From an uncultured Hyphomicrobiales bacterium (GTDB lineage Bacteria > Pseudomonadota > Alphaproteobacteria > Rhizobiales > Devosiaceae), in contig CAIKKY010000021.1 in NCBI GenBank assembly GCA_903828145.1, forward strand, positions 120,029 through 184,028: 64,000 nucleotides of DNA. Direction: 5' to 3'. The notes under the pieces were generated by a model. It saw nothing but the letters and a program-made list of their open reading frames with translations. It did not search any database and had not been told where the DNA came from. Made by a program: the position numbers and the translations under genes. Positions 27,624 through 36,261 of the stretch are shown piece after piece (positions within the stretch are counted from its first letter, which is position 1; every line of letters begins with the position of its first letter).

Positions 27624-28756
27624 AGGCGCAGCAAAGGGGCTCGACAGTGACGGAGACCACGACCATTCCCGCCGTTTCGGTGCGCGATGTCGATTGCGTC
27701 TTCGGCACGCACAAGGCCGTGGATGGCGCGAGCTTCGATCTGCACAAGGGCAGGTTCCTGACTATCCTTGGCCCCTCGGGCTCGGGCAAGACCACGCTCT
27801 TGCGCATGATCGCCGGCTTCGAACGGCCCACGCGCGGCGCCATCAGCATCAACGGTGTCCCTGTCGGGGCCGCGCCGCCACACAAGCGCGCCATCGGCAT
27901 GGTGTTTCAGCGCCTCGCGCTGTTTCCGCATATGAGCGCCGAGGAAAATATCGCCTTCCCGCTCATCATGCGGCGGTTCGATGCCCGCACCATCCCCGAT
28001 CGGGTGGCGCGCTATCTTGATCTCGTGCAGCTCGGGCCCTTTGCCAGACGCCGCATCCACGAGCTGTCCGGCGGCCAGCAGCAGCGCGTGGCCATTGCCC
28101 GCGCGCTGGTGTTCGAGCCTGATCTCCTCCTGCTCGATGAACCGCTGGCTGCCCTCGACAGGAAGCTGCGCGAAGAGATGCAGCTCGAATTCCGCCGCAT
28201 CCAGCACGAACTGGGTGTCACCACCATCAACGTGACGCACGATCAGCGCGAAGCGCTGGTGGTGTCCGATGAGGTGATCGTCATGGACAAGGGCCGCATC
28301 CAGCAGATGGCGCCCCCCACCGAGACCTATCGCGCCCCGGCCAACAGCTTCGTGGCCGGGTTTATCGGCGTTACCAACCTCATCCCCGCCACGCTCCTCA
28401 CCGCCAATGGCAGCGCCGTACGCGTCGCGACGCCAGCCGGTGAATGGCCGGGCACCTGGCAGGGCCAGACCGTGCCCGCCCCGGGCGATGGCGTCACCCT
28501 CGCCATCCGCGCTGAAAAACTGCGCTTTGCGCCCAAGGACACAGCGCTGGCCGGGGTCGATCATTCGTGCAGCGCCACCGTGGCGGACCTGATCTTCGAA
28601 GGCGAACGCGTGGTCTATGAGTTCAGCCTGGAGCGCGCGCCCAATCGCACCATCCGCATCATCGACGCCAATCCGGCCGAGCACAGCCTGCTGGCCCGTG
28701 GCGCTCATGTGACACTTGGCTTTTCGGCCAAGGATATGCTCGTCTTCCCCACCTGA
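27620..28756 (+). CDS. PotA-type ABC importer ATPase
   Basis: A 378-residue ATPase of the spermidine/putrescine/Fe3+ (PotA/FbpC) class. Walker A GPSGSGKTT, Q-loop VFQRLALFPHM, signature LSGGQQQR, Walker B LLLDEP, and His in VTHDQREAL, followed by a C-terminal TOBE regulatory domain (about 280-378). It energises the two permeases encoded downstream. Starts within the SDR stop (ATGA). Confidence 0.9.
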   Translation: MKAQQRGSTVTETTTIPAVSVRDVDCVFGTHKAVDGASFDLHKGRFLTILGPSGSGKTTLLRMIAGFERPTRGAISINGVPVGAAPPHKRAIGMVFQRLALFPHMSAEENIAFPLIMRRFDARTIPDRVARYLDLVQLGPFARRRIHELSGGQQQRVAIARALVFEPDLLLLDEPLAALDRKLREEMQLEFRRIQHELGVTTINVTHDQREALVVSDEVIVMDKGRIQQMAPPTETYRAPANSFVAGFIGVTNLIPATLLTANGSAVRVATPAGEWPGTWQGQTVPAPGDGVTLAIRAEKLRFAPKDTALAGVDHSCSATVADLIFEGERVVYEFSLERAPNRTIRIIDANPAEHSLLARGAHVTLGFSAKDMLVFPT

Positions 28757-28794
28757 GGCTGAAGCCCGACGGTTTACCTTAAAAGGAGCTTTGC

Positions 28795-29901
28795 ATGACC
28801 AAGTCCCTGCCTTTCGCCCCGCTCAGCCGCCGCCATTTCCTGGTCGGCACGGCTGCCCTCGGCGGTCTCGCCGCTGCGGGCATTTCGACCCGCGTCTTCG
28901 CCGAAGAACCGGCCAAGCCCGCCGAAATCATCGTCCGCGCCTGGGGCGGCTCGTGGATGGATGCCCTGAAGGCCGGGGTCTCCGATCCCTTCACGGCCGC
29001 AACCGGCATTGCAGTGCGCCATGATCTGACCGAAGACAATGAAATCCAGCCCAAGCTCTGGGCGGCCATCGATCAGGGCCGGGTGCCCCCCATCCACGTG
29101 AACTGGGACACCACGACCAACGCCACCAAGTCGGCGCTCAAGGGCTATGCGGTCGATCTCTCCGACCTCAGCAACCTCGCAGGCACGCTCGATACTTCGA
29201 AGCCGGTCGGCCTCGATGGCTACCCGATCGTCAATACCTACGGCTATGTCTACGTGCTGGCCTACCGTCCTTCGGCTTTCCCCGATGGCGCCCCGACCTC
29301 GCTGCAGGTGCTGCTGGACCCGAAGTTCAAGGGTCGCATCGGTCTTTATAACGATGGCATCGGCTTCCACTTCCCGGCGCAGGTCGCCGGAGGCGGCAAG
29401 CTCGAGGACATTCCCGCGAACATGCAGCCGGCCTGGGATTTCATCACCAAGGTCAAGGCCCAGGCCCCGCTCCTGGGCGAAGACCCCGATTTCACCACCT
29501 GGTTCCAGAACGGCGAAATCGACCTTGCGGTCACCATCTCGACCAATGCGCGCGAAGCCAAAAAGAACGGCATCGACATCGCCTGGACCGTGCCCGAAGA
29601 AGGCGCGACCTACGATACCGATGGGCTCTGGGTGCCGAAGGGCCTGCCGGAGAATGAACTCTACTGGGCCAAGGCCTACGTGAACTTCGCCCTATCGAAG
29701 GACGCGCAGCAGGTCTGGTGCGATGGTCTCGGCCTGCCGGGCGTGGTCGCCGGGCTCACCCCCCCGGCCGATCTGGTGGGCGATCCGTCCTACCCGACAA
29801 AGCCCGAAGATCTCGCCAAGCTCATCCGTATCGCGCCGCAGGTGCAGGTCGAGCACGAGAGCGAATGGTTCGGCAAGTTCAAGGAAATCATGCAGGGCTA
29901 A
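28795..29901 (+). CDS. PotD-type periplasmic solute-binding protein (Tat signal)
   Basis: A 368-residue binding protein with a Tat-type leader (SRRHFLVGTAALGGLAAAG, cleavage near VFAEE). The mature domain begins EIIVRAWGGSWMDALKAGV, as in PotD/PotF-like and 2-aminoethylphosphonate-type binding proteins. The ligand could be a polyamine, an opine, or a small organic acid. GGAG precedes the ATG. A GC-rich hairpin lies between this gene and the permeases. Confidence 0.88.
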   Translation: MTKSLPFAPLSRRHFLVGTAALGGLAAAGISTRVFAEEPAKPAEIIVRAWGGSWMDALKAGVSDPFTAATGIAVRHDLTEDNEIQPKLWAAIDQGRVPPIHVNWDTTTNATKSALKGYAVDLSDLSNLAGTLDTSKPVGLDGYPIVNTYGYVYVLAYRPSAFPDGAPTSLQVLLDPKFKGRIGLYNDGIGFHFPAQVAGGGKLEDIPANMQPAWDFITKVKAQAPLLGEDPDFTTWFQNGEIDLAVTISTNAREAKKNGIDIAWTVPEEGATYDTDGLWVPKGLPENELYWAKAYVNFALSKDAQQVWCDGLGLPGVVAGLTPPADLVGDPSYPTKPEDLAKLIRIAPQVQVEHESEWFGKFKEIMQG

Positions 29902-29915
29902 GGCCCGGCAAGTAA

Positions 29916-29940
29916 GGCGCCGGGGGTCTCCTCCGGCGCC
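29916..29940 (+). terminator. Hairpin between binding-protein and permease genes
   Basis: An 8-bp perfect stem GGCGCCGG / CCGGCGCC with a 9-nt loop, followed by CTTTC. It sits 14 bp past the binding-protein stop and may protect or attenuate the transcript so that binding protein exceeds permease. Confidence 0.55.
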
Positions 29941-29955
29941 CTTTCAGGACACCCC

Positions 29956-30897
29956 ATGCGTCCCACTACGAGCCGCTATCCTCTGATCTGGCGTGTACTC
30001 GACGGCCTCGAAGCGGCCGCCGCGCGCCTGTGGCCGCGCCGGTTTACCCGGGCAACGCCGGTGCTGATGCTCGCGCCGTCGCTGCTGCTCGTCCTCCTGC
30101 TGGTCATCGGCCTTGTGGAACTGGGCGATTCGAGCCTCCGCGAACTCGACACCAGCACCTTCCGCCTGTCGGCCACCTGGACTGGCGCCAATTACCTCAA
30201 GATTGCCACGAGCGGCCTCTATTGGACGGTCATCTGGAAGTCGCTCTTCGGCGCGCTGGTCGTCACGGCGCTCAGTCTCATCCTCGCCTTTCCCTATGCC
30301 TATATGATGGTCCGCACCCGCTCGGGCCTGCTGCGGAAGCTGCTGCTGGTGGCGCTGTTTCTGCCGTTTTTCATCGGGCAGGTCGTGCGCGCCTATGGCT
30401 GGCTCATCATTTTGGGCAATCAGGGCGTGGTCAACGATCTGTTGGGCCTTGTCGGCGTCGCGCCGGTCCGCCTGCTCTACAACTACCCGGCGGTGCTGTT
30501 CGGGCTGGTGCAATATATGCTGCCCTTCGCCGTGCTGATGCTGGCCCCGGCGCTAACTGCCATTCCGGCCGAACTTGAAGCCGCCGCAGCGTCCCTCGGG
30601 GCAAATTGGGTCAAGACTCTCACCCGCGTGGTGCTGCCTTTGGCGCGCCCCGGGCTGATCGGCGCTGGCCTCGTCGTGCTGACCCTGACCCTCACCGACT
30701 TCGCCATGCCGGCCATTTTGGGCGGCGGCTCGCAGGATTTCATCGCCAACGCGATTTACGACCAGTTTTTCCGCACCTCCGATCAGGGGCTGGGCTCAGC
30801 GCTCGCGCTGGTGCTGGTTGCCATCGGCTCCCTGCTCGTGGGCGCCGTGTTCACCCTGTTCGGCGCGGGCACCCTGGCCATGGGGCGGCAACGCTGA
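29956..30897 (+). CDS. PotB-type ABC permease
   Basis: A 313-residue inner-membrane permease with about six helices and the cytoplasmic EAA-type loop (ELEAAAASLGANWVKTLTRVVLPLARPGLIGAG) that contacts the ATPase. An N-terminal amphipathic stretch precedes the first helix at about 35-57. The stop shares one base with the next permease start (TGATG). Confidence 0.88.
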   Translation: MRPTTSRYPLIWRVLDGLEAAAARLWPRRFTRATPVLMLAPSLLLVLLLVIGLVELGDSSLRELDTSTFRLSATWTGANYLKIATSGLYWTVIWKSLFGALVVTALSLILAFPYAYMMVRTRSGLLRKLLLVALFLPFFIGQVVRAYGWLIILGNQGVVNDLLGLVGVAPVRLLYNYPAVLFGLVQYMLPFAVLMLAPALTAIPAELEAAAASLGANWVKTLTRVVLPLARPGLIGAGLVVLTLTLTDFAMPAILGGGSQDFIANAIYDQFFRTSDQGLGSALALVLVAIGSLLVGAVFTLFGAGTLAMGRQR

Positions 30898-31697
30898 TGC
30901 CCGATGCGCTCGCCAAACGGCTGATCTTCGGCACACTGGTGCTGCTGGTCGTTATCGTGCTGTCGCTACCCACCATAGTGGTGCTCGGGGCCTCGTTCAC
31001 GGCAGGCAATATCATCGCCTTCCCGCCCGAGGGCTTCTCGCTCAAATGGTACGAGAAAATCGCGCTCGCCGCTGATCTGCGCAATGCCTTCGGGCGCTCG
31101 CTGCTTGTTGCCCTCGTCTGTACCCTGATCGCGCTGCCCGCCGGGACGCTCGCCGGGCTGGCCTTCGCCAAATACCGGCTCCGCTTCACCACGGTGCTCC
31201 AGACCTACCTGCTCTTGCCTTTCACCGTACCGCTCATCGGGTCGGGCATTGCGCTGATGCTGGTCTTCGGCCAGATGCGGCTCCTGGGTCAGGTCTGGCC
31301 GGTCGGCCTCGCCGCCTGCATCATCAACCTGCCCTTCATGATCTGGGCCGTGTCATCGAGCGCGCTCGGGCTTGATCCCGATCTCGAATGGGCCGCTCAG
31401 AGTTGCGGCGCGCCGCCCGTCTCGACCTTCCTTTATGTCACGCTGCCCGCCGTCATGCCGGGCGTCATCAGCGGCGGGCTGTTGATGTTCATCCTCGCGC
31501 TCAACGAGTTTCTGGTCAGCCTGCTGCTCACCGATGCCCGCACGGTCACGCTGCCGGTGCAGATCTACAACTCCATCCGCTCGATCATCACGCCCGATCT
31601 CGCTGCCGTATCGGTGGTGTTCATCGCGGCGGCCGCGTTTTTCGTCTTCGTGCTCGACCGGCTGGTCGGGCTCGATATCTTCCTCAAAAGCAAATAG
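30897..31697 (+). CDS. PotC-type ABC permease
   Basis: A 266-residue permease with about six helices and an EAA-like loop (DLEWAAQSCGAPPVSTFLYVTLPAVMPGVISGG). The frame extends upstream inside the preceding permease, but TGATG coupling and the hydrophobic start MPDALAKRLIFGTLVLLVV mark the true ATG. It completes a PotABCD-type importer, followed 17 bp later by the histidinol-dehydrogenase paralogue. Confidence 0.88.
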   Translation: MPDALAKRLIFGTLVLLVVIVLSLPTIVVLGASFTAGNIIAFPPEGFSLKWYEKIALAADLRNAFGRSLLVALVCTLIALPAGTLAGLAFAKYRLRFTTVLQTYLLLPFTVPLIGSGIALMLVFGQMRLLGQVWPVGLAACIINLPFMIWAVSSSALGLDPDLEWAAQSCGAPPVSTFLYVTLPAVMPGVISGGLLMFILALNEFLVSLLLTDARTVTLPVQIYNSIRSIITPDLAAVSVVFIAAAAFFVFVLDRLVGLDIFLKSK

Positions 31698-31714
31698 TCC
31701 GGGGCGTTTTCACC

Positions 31715-33034
31715 ATGGCCAAAGTCTCGTTCCACGATCTCGCGACCCTTTCGCCCGAGGCCCATCAGCGGCTGTTCCGCCGCTCCGAGGCCGATCTGTC
31801 GCCGGTGCTTGAAACGGTCGCGCCCATCCTCGCCGCCGTGAAGGCCGAGGGTGACAAGGCGCTGGTGCGGTTCGGGCGTGAATTCGACAAAGCCGATATC
31901 CGCGAGGGTCAGCTCAAGGCCACCGAGGCCGATTTCGACGCTGCCTTCAAGGCCGTGGACACCGAGACCCAGGCCGCCATCCGCTTTGGCATCGACAATA
32001 TCCGGCGCTTCCACGAGGAACAGAAGCCCGAAGCCATGTGGATGAAGGAAATCCGCCCCGGCGCCTTTGCGGGCGACCGCTACACGCCCATCCGCTCGGT
32101 GGCGCTCTACGTGCCGCGCGGCAAGGGCTCGTTCCCCTCGGTCACCATGATGACCTCGGTCCCCGCCGTGGTTGCCGGGGTGCCGGATATCGCGATTGTC
32201 ACCCCGCCCGCGCCCGATGGCGGGGTTGATGCCGCCACCCTCGTCGCCGCGCGTCTCGCCGGGGTTGAAACCGTTTACAAAGTGGGCGGCGCCCAAGCCG
32301 TGGCTGCTGTGGCCTATGGCACCGAAACCGTGCGTCCGGCCTTCAAAATCGTCGGGCCCGGAAGCCCGTTTGTCGTTGCCGCCAAGGGCCTGCTGGCGGG
32401 CGTTATTGATACCGGCCTGCCGGCGGGCCCCTCAGAATCCATCATTTTTGCCGATGACACCGTCAACGGCGGCCTCGCCGCGCTTGATCTGCTGATTGAG
32501 GCCGAGCACGGGCCGGATTCATCGGCCTATCTCGTCACCCACTCGCGCCGCGTGGCCGACGAGGCCCTGGCGGCGCTACCCGGCATCTGGGCCGAAATGT
32601 CGCCGCAGCGCCGCGCCTTTTCCGAAACGGTGCTCACGGGCGCGCACGGCGGCATCGTGTTGACGCGCTCCATCGAAGAGAGCCGCAACTTCATCAACAC
32701 CTATGCGCCCGAGCACCTCGAAATCCTGTCTGAGGTGCCGTTCGAGCATTTGGGGCATATCACCGAGGCCGCTGAAATCCTGTTGGGGCCGCACACCCCG
32801 GTCAGCATCGCCAATTACGGGCTGGGGCCCAATGCCGTGCTGCCCACCAGCCGCTGGGCCCGCACGTTCGGGCCGCTGTCAGTGCATGATTTCGTCAAGC
32901 GCTCGTCGGTTGGCTATGTGACGAAAGCCGCCTACCCCGAATTTGCCGCGCATACGCACCGGCTCGCGGTCTATGAGGGATTTTCCTCGCATGCGCTCGC
33001 GGTCTCGCCGCTGCGCGACAAGTTCCTGCGGTAA
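31715..33034 (+). CDS. Histidinol dehydrogenase-family protein, atypical zinc site
   Basis: A 439-residue HisD-family dehydrogenase. The family scaffold is clear: YVPRGKGSFPS, KVGGAQAVAA, IVGPGSPFVVAAK, AGPSES, EAEHGPDSSA, APEHLEI, LPTS and EGFSSH. The catalytic Glu-His pair is kept (Glu333-His334), as is one zinc ligand pair member (His265) and His426. Compared with E. coli HisD, zinc ligand Gln259 is Glu262 here, zinc ligand Asp360 is Asn367, and substrate-contacting His367 is Ala374. There are no his genes nearby; it ends an operon with a PotABCD-type importer and an SDR. It is therefore probably a catabolic alcohol dehydrogenase for the imported compound, comparable in principle to HpsN (sulfopropanediol dehydrogenase), though HpsN keeps the canonical residues. 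Confidence 0.85.
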   Translation: MAKVSFHDLATLSPEAHQRLFRRSEADLSPVLETVAPILAAVKAEGDKALVRFGREFDKADIREGQLKATEADFDAAFKAVDTETQAAIRFGIDNIRRFHEEQKPEAMWMKEIRPGAFAGDRYTPIRSVALYVPRGKGSFPSVTMMTSVPAVVAGVPDIAIVTPPAPDGGVDAATLVAARLAGVETVYKVGGAQAVAAVAYGTETVRPAFKIVGPGSPFVVAAKGLLAGVIDTGLPAGPSESIIFADDTVNGGLAALDLLIEAEHGPDSSAYLVTHSRRVADEALAALPGIWAEMSPQRRAFSETVLTGAHGGIVLTRSIEESRNFINTYAPEHLEILSEVPFEHLGHITEAAEILLGPHTPVSIANYGLGPNAVLPTSRWARTFGPLSVHDFVKRSSVGYVTKAAYPEFAAHTHRLAVYEGFSSHALAVSPLRDKFLR

Positions 33035-33035
33035 C

Positions 33036-33482
33036 TCAGGCGGCCATCCGCATGGCGACATGCGGCACCATCAGGGCAAAGCGGATTTCCCAGAAATCGC
33101 CGAGACCCGAAAAGATCGCGTGGAGCCGCACGGCCACCTCTTCGGAGCTGTGGGTTCCTGCTGGGCCAACCTTGCGGGCCACGGCGCCCGGCACAAAGCC
33201 CAGCCGCCACGAGCGGCGGCGTTTGCCGAAAATGCCCTTCACCTCGGCGAAGCCATGTACCGCGATTTCCTCGGTGGTGCCCCGGTACTGCGGCTGACGC
33301 TCGAGCGTCAGGCCATAGGTGAAGTTCAGCCGTTCCGCCGTTTCGACGGCCCGTGCAAAGCTATGAACCGCTCTCAGATGGCGCTCAACGCCGACAACGC
33401 AAATGGATTCCGCAACCACAGACCAGTCACCGGGGGGCGGCGGCGCCAGAGTTCCGACCTTGTAATAGGCAACGTACTGCAA
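33036..33482 (-). CDS. Hypothetical protein (148 aa)
   Basis: A 148-residue soluble protein, starting MQYVAYYKVGTLAPPPPGDW, with alternating beta-strand segments and no signal peptide. The start is TTG with GGGAG seven bases upstream. It converges tail-to-tail with the HisD-like gene, one base apart. The composition looks like a real protein, and the competing plus-strand frame looks like a shadow. Not recognised; no function proposed. Confidence 0.5.
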   Translation of the reverse strand: MQYVAYYKVGTLAPPPPGDWSVVAESICVVGVERHLRAVHSFARAVETAERLNFTYGLTLERQPQYRGTTEEIAVHGFAEVKGIFGKRRRSWRLGFVPGAVARKVGPAGTHSSEEVAVRLHAIFSGLGDFWEIRFALMVPHVAMRMAA

Positions 33483-33687
33483 AACCGGCTCCCGCCCCGC
33501 ACCGCCGCTCTGCGGCCTTTGTGGTGGGCGTTCATAGCACTAACCGTTTCTCTCAAAAGCGGGATTAACCATAATTGACCATAAAAAGCACCCACACCAC
33601 GTCTATATGCTTATATTTCGGAGAAGTTTTTGGAATTCAGGCAGAAACGTCAAGTATAAACCCGTATTCGACCATTAACAGATCGGC

Positions 33688-35148
33688 TCACCCTTCGCGG
33701 TAATTCACGTTGAATGACTTGAGCGCGTCATACAGGTGGCGGTATTCGGCAGCTTTTTCAGCGTAATAGGTCTCTAGACCCGGCGCAGGGCGATATTCGG
33801 TGTCATAGCGCACGAGATGATGCACCGCCGCCCGGAGCGAGGGGAACGCGCCGCTACCAAGACCGGCGAGGATCGCTGCGCCTACCGCCGCCGCATCCGG
33901 CACGCTGGTCCGCTTGAGCGGAAAGCCGAGCACATCGGTCTTGATCTGGTTCCACAGCGCCGAGCGCGCGCCGCCGCCGCCCGTATGAGCGAGCGCCGGG
34001 CGCCCACCGGCGGACGCCGAGAGCGCATCAAACGCGAGGCCAACCGAAAACGCCACGCCTTCGAGCACGGCCCGTGCCATTTCCGCGGCACCGGCGCGCG
34101 TATCCATGCGGGCAAACACCCCGCGCGAGTGGGCGTCCCACAAAGGGGCACGCTCGCCCTGCAAATGCGGCAGAAACAGCGGAATGGCGCTGCCGGGGCT
34201 TGATTGCCCGGCGAGAGCCACCACGTCGCCCGGCGTCTTGTCGAGGAGGCGTGCAAACCACATCAGCGATGCCCCGCCCGATTGCGTGGGCGCGGCATGC
34301 ATGGTGATGCCGTGATAGGGCGGAAACAGGATTACCCCCGGCGTCGGGTTGATGCTTGAGGACACGATCCCGGCGATTTCGCTGGTGCCCGATTGCAGCA
34401 TGGCATCGCCATCATCGACGACACCCACCCCAAACATCCCGGCCCAGGCATCCATGGCGCCCACCACCACCGGCGCACCGGCACAGGGCAGCCCCGGCCG
34501 AATGCGGCCAGCGACATGCTGGAAATCAAACAGCGGCGGCAGCAGCCTCTCGGCCCCCGGCACCCGGGCCAGCAGCTCGGCCACATAGCCCTCAGCGTCG
34601 ACAAGGCCCACCGCCGCAACCGGATCGGACGCAGCGACGCCCGTCAGCGCCAGAATGCAGTAGTCCTTAGGCAGCAGCACATGGCGGGTTGCCGCAAAGA
34701 CCTGCGGCTCATGCCTCGCAATATAGGCGATCCGCGCCAGCGCATGGCTCGCGTCCACCGGAATGGGCGCGCCAAACCAGCGGATTTTGTCGGCCTCGGT
34801 GATGGTGGCATCAATCTGCCGCGCCACCTCGGCGGGACGGGAATCCTGCCACACCAGCGCCGGACGCAGCGCCTCGCCAGCCGCATCCACAAACACATGA
34901 GTATTGACCTGCGAGGCAAACCCCACCCCCTGCAGCCCGGCGAGATCATGGTTCTGCTCGAAATAGGCAAGCGCCCCAAGTACCGCCGCCATCCAGTGGC
35001 GGGGGTCCTGTTCCGCCGCCCCCGGTGCAGGCCGCGCCATCGGATAGCTTTCCGCGAAATCGGCGAGGCGGTTGCCCTCGAGGTCCAGCAACACGGCCTT
35101 GGTCGCTGTGGTGCCCACATCAATGCCGATGAGCGTCGCGTTACGCAT
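33688..35148 (-). CDS. xylB: FGGY-family sugar kinase, xylulokinase-like
   Basis: A 486-residue carbohydrate kinase. The N-terminal phosphate-binding loop GIDVGTTATKAVLLD, the QDSRP segment, GAMDAWAGMFG and the C-terminal HTGGGGARSALWNQIKTDVLG match xylulokinases. It would phosphorylate a ketopentose (D-xylulose or similar) or polyol-derived ketose. It is divergent from a ribose-type ABC importer 106 bp away, so the pair probably imports and activates one sugar. The xylulokinase identity is the best guess among FGGY kinases. Confidence 0.8.
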   Translation of the reverse strand: MRNATLIGIDVGTTATKAVLLDLEGNRLADFAESYPMARPAPGAAEQDPRHWMAAVLGALAYFEQNHDLAGLQGVGFASQVNTHVFVDAAGEALRPALVWQDSRPAEVARQIDATITEADKIRWFGAPIPVDASHALARIAYIARHEPQVFAATRHVLLPKDYCILALTGVAASDPVAAVGLVDAEGYVAELLARVPGAERLLPPLFDFQHVAGRIRPGLPCAGAPVVVGAMDAWAGMFGVGVVDDGDAMLQSGTSEIAGIVSSSINPTPGVILFPPYHGITMHAAPTQSGGASLMWFARLLDKTPGDVVALAGQSSPGSAIPLFLPHLQGERAPLWDAHSRGVFARMDTRAGAAEMARAVLEGVAFSVGLAFDALSASAGGRPALAHTGGGGARSALWNQIKTDVLGFPLKRTSVPDAAAVGAAILAGLGSGAFPSLRAAVHHLVRYDTEYRPAPGLETYYAEKAAEYRHLYDALKSFNVNYREG

Positions 35149-35254
35149 GATTTGGTGCCCCCCAAATGTCGTGTAGCCCAACTGGACCACTTCCCCTATA
35201 AAACTCCCGCTGCGTCAGGGGAACAGCCTGACCGCGCCAAAGGAGAGGGCATCC
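35149..35254. promoter_or_regulatory. Divergent promoter between sugar kinase and sugar importer
   Basis: A 106-bp non-coding gap between the leftward kinase and the rightward binding-protein gene, containing AAAGGAG before the importer start. No regulator gene is adjacent, and no convincing palindrome was found. Confidence 0.4.
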
Positions 35255-36187
35255 ATGAACATCAACCTGAAGACGAATTTCCGCCGCTTTGCGCTGGCCG
35301 CTGCGGCGCTGGCCGTAACCTCGAGCGCGGCACTGGCCGCCTCGGTGGCGGTGATTACCCCCTATCTCGCCCAGCCGGGCACGCAGTTTTATGTTGAGGC
35401 CTTCCAGGGCGTGGCTAAGGAAAAAGGCTGGGATGTCAACGTGATCGACACCCAGGGCGATGTCGCCGCCGTGATTTCCAAGATCGAAGACATGGTGAAC
35501 CAGAAGGTTGACGCCATCGTCATCAACGTCGATCCGTCGCAGGTGCAGGCCGGTCTTGAAGCCGCCAAAGCGGCCAATATTCCCGTCTTCGGCATGGATG
35601 CCGGCGCCAACCCGCTGCTCGTCACCAACGTGACCTCGAACGGCTACGCCATGGCCGCTGAAACCTCGACCTATGTGGCCGATCGCATTGGCGGCAAGGG
35701 CGACGTTGTGATGTTCGTGTTCGACGCTTTCCCGCCCGTGCAGCAGCGCGGTGTCGTGGCCAGCGCCGTGTTCGGCAACTTCCCGGACATCAAGATTCTC
35801 GACAAGGTGACCCCGGACGTGTCGGATGGCGGCATTGCCGACAGCCGCGCCAAAATGGAAGCGATCCTCGCTGCCCATCCGGAACCGGGCAGCATTGCCG
35901 CCGTCTGGGCCGCCTGGGACCAGCCGGCCCTCGGCGCGCTGCAGGCCATTGAGGCCGCAGGCCGCCAGAACGAAGGCATTGTCATCACCGGTATCGACGC
36001 CAATCCGCAGGCCCGCGAAGAAATCGCCAAGGGCGGCAATTTCGAAGCCTCGGTCGCGCAGGACTTCTCGGGCATCGGTGCTGCCGCGGCTGACGCCGTG
36101 GCCCGCGTGCTTGGCGGCGAAACCATCAAGCAGTCGGTCATCTATGTGCCGACCAAGCTGGTGACTGTCGCCAACGCCGCGCAGTAA
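35255..36187 (+). CDS. Ribose-type periplasmic sugar-binding protein
   Basis: A 310-residue binding protein with a Sec signal peptide (FALAAAALAVTSSAALA). The mature part starts SVAVITPYLAQPGTQFYVEAFQGVAKEKGWDV and includes KIEDMVNQKVDAIVINVDP, KAANIPVFGMDAGA and GIDANPQA, features of the RbsB/XylF periplasmic binding protein family. The exact sugar is not readable from sequence. First gene of a three-gene importer. Confidence 0.9.
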   Translation: MNINLKTNFRRFALAAAALAVTSSAALAASVAVITPYLAQPGTQFYVEAFQGVAKEKGWDVNVIDTQGDVAAVISKIEDMVNQKVDAIVINVDPSQVQAGLEAAKAANIPVFGMDAGANPLLVTNVTSNGYAMAAETSTYVADRIGGKGDVVMFVFDAFPPVQQRGVVASAVFGNFPDIKILDKVTPDVSDGGIADSRAKMEAILAAHPEPGSIAAVWAAWDQPALGALQAIEAAGRQNEGIVITGIDANPQAREEIAKGGNFEASVAQDFSGIGAAAADAVARVLGGETIKQSVIYVPTKLVTVANAAQ

Positions 36188-36200
36188 TCCACCCCCAAAT

Positions 36201-36229
36201 ACGGGCGGGAGCCCCCGGTTCCCGCCCGT
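36201..36229 (+). terminator. Hairpin between sugar-binding protein and ATPase genes
   Basis: A 10-bp perfect stem ACGGGCGGGA / TCCCGCCCGT with a 9-nt loop, followed by TTCTATTCT. Placed 14 bp after the binding-protein stop, it is a strong candidate for partial termination or for stabilising the upstream message. Confidence 0.65.
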
Positions 36230-36261
36230 TTCTATTCTCCGTCCCCCCGTGAAATCCGCTC

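Noticed and set aside
32943..33578. A 211-codon plus-strand frame at the end of the HisD-like gene
   Set aside because: It starts inside that gene and competes with the minus-strand 148-codon frame, which has better composition and a ribosome site.
35149..35254. Possible riboswitch before the sugar-binding protein gene
   Set aside because: The gap is too short and no conserved aptamer-like structure could be recognised.
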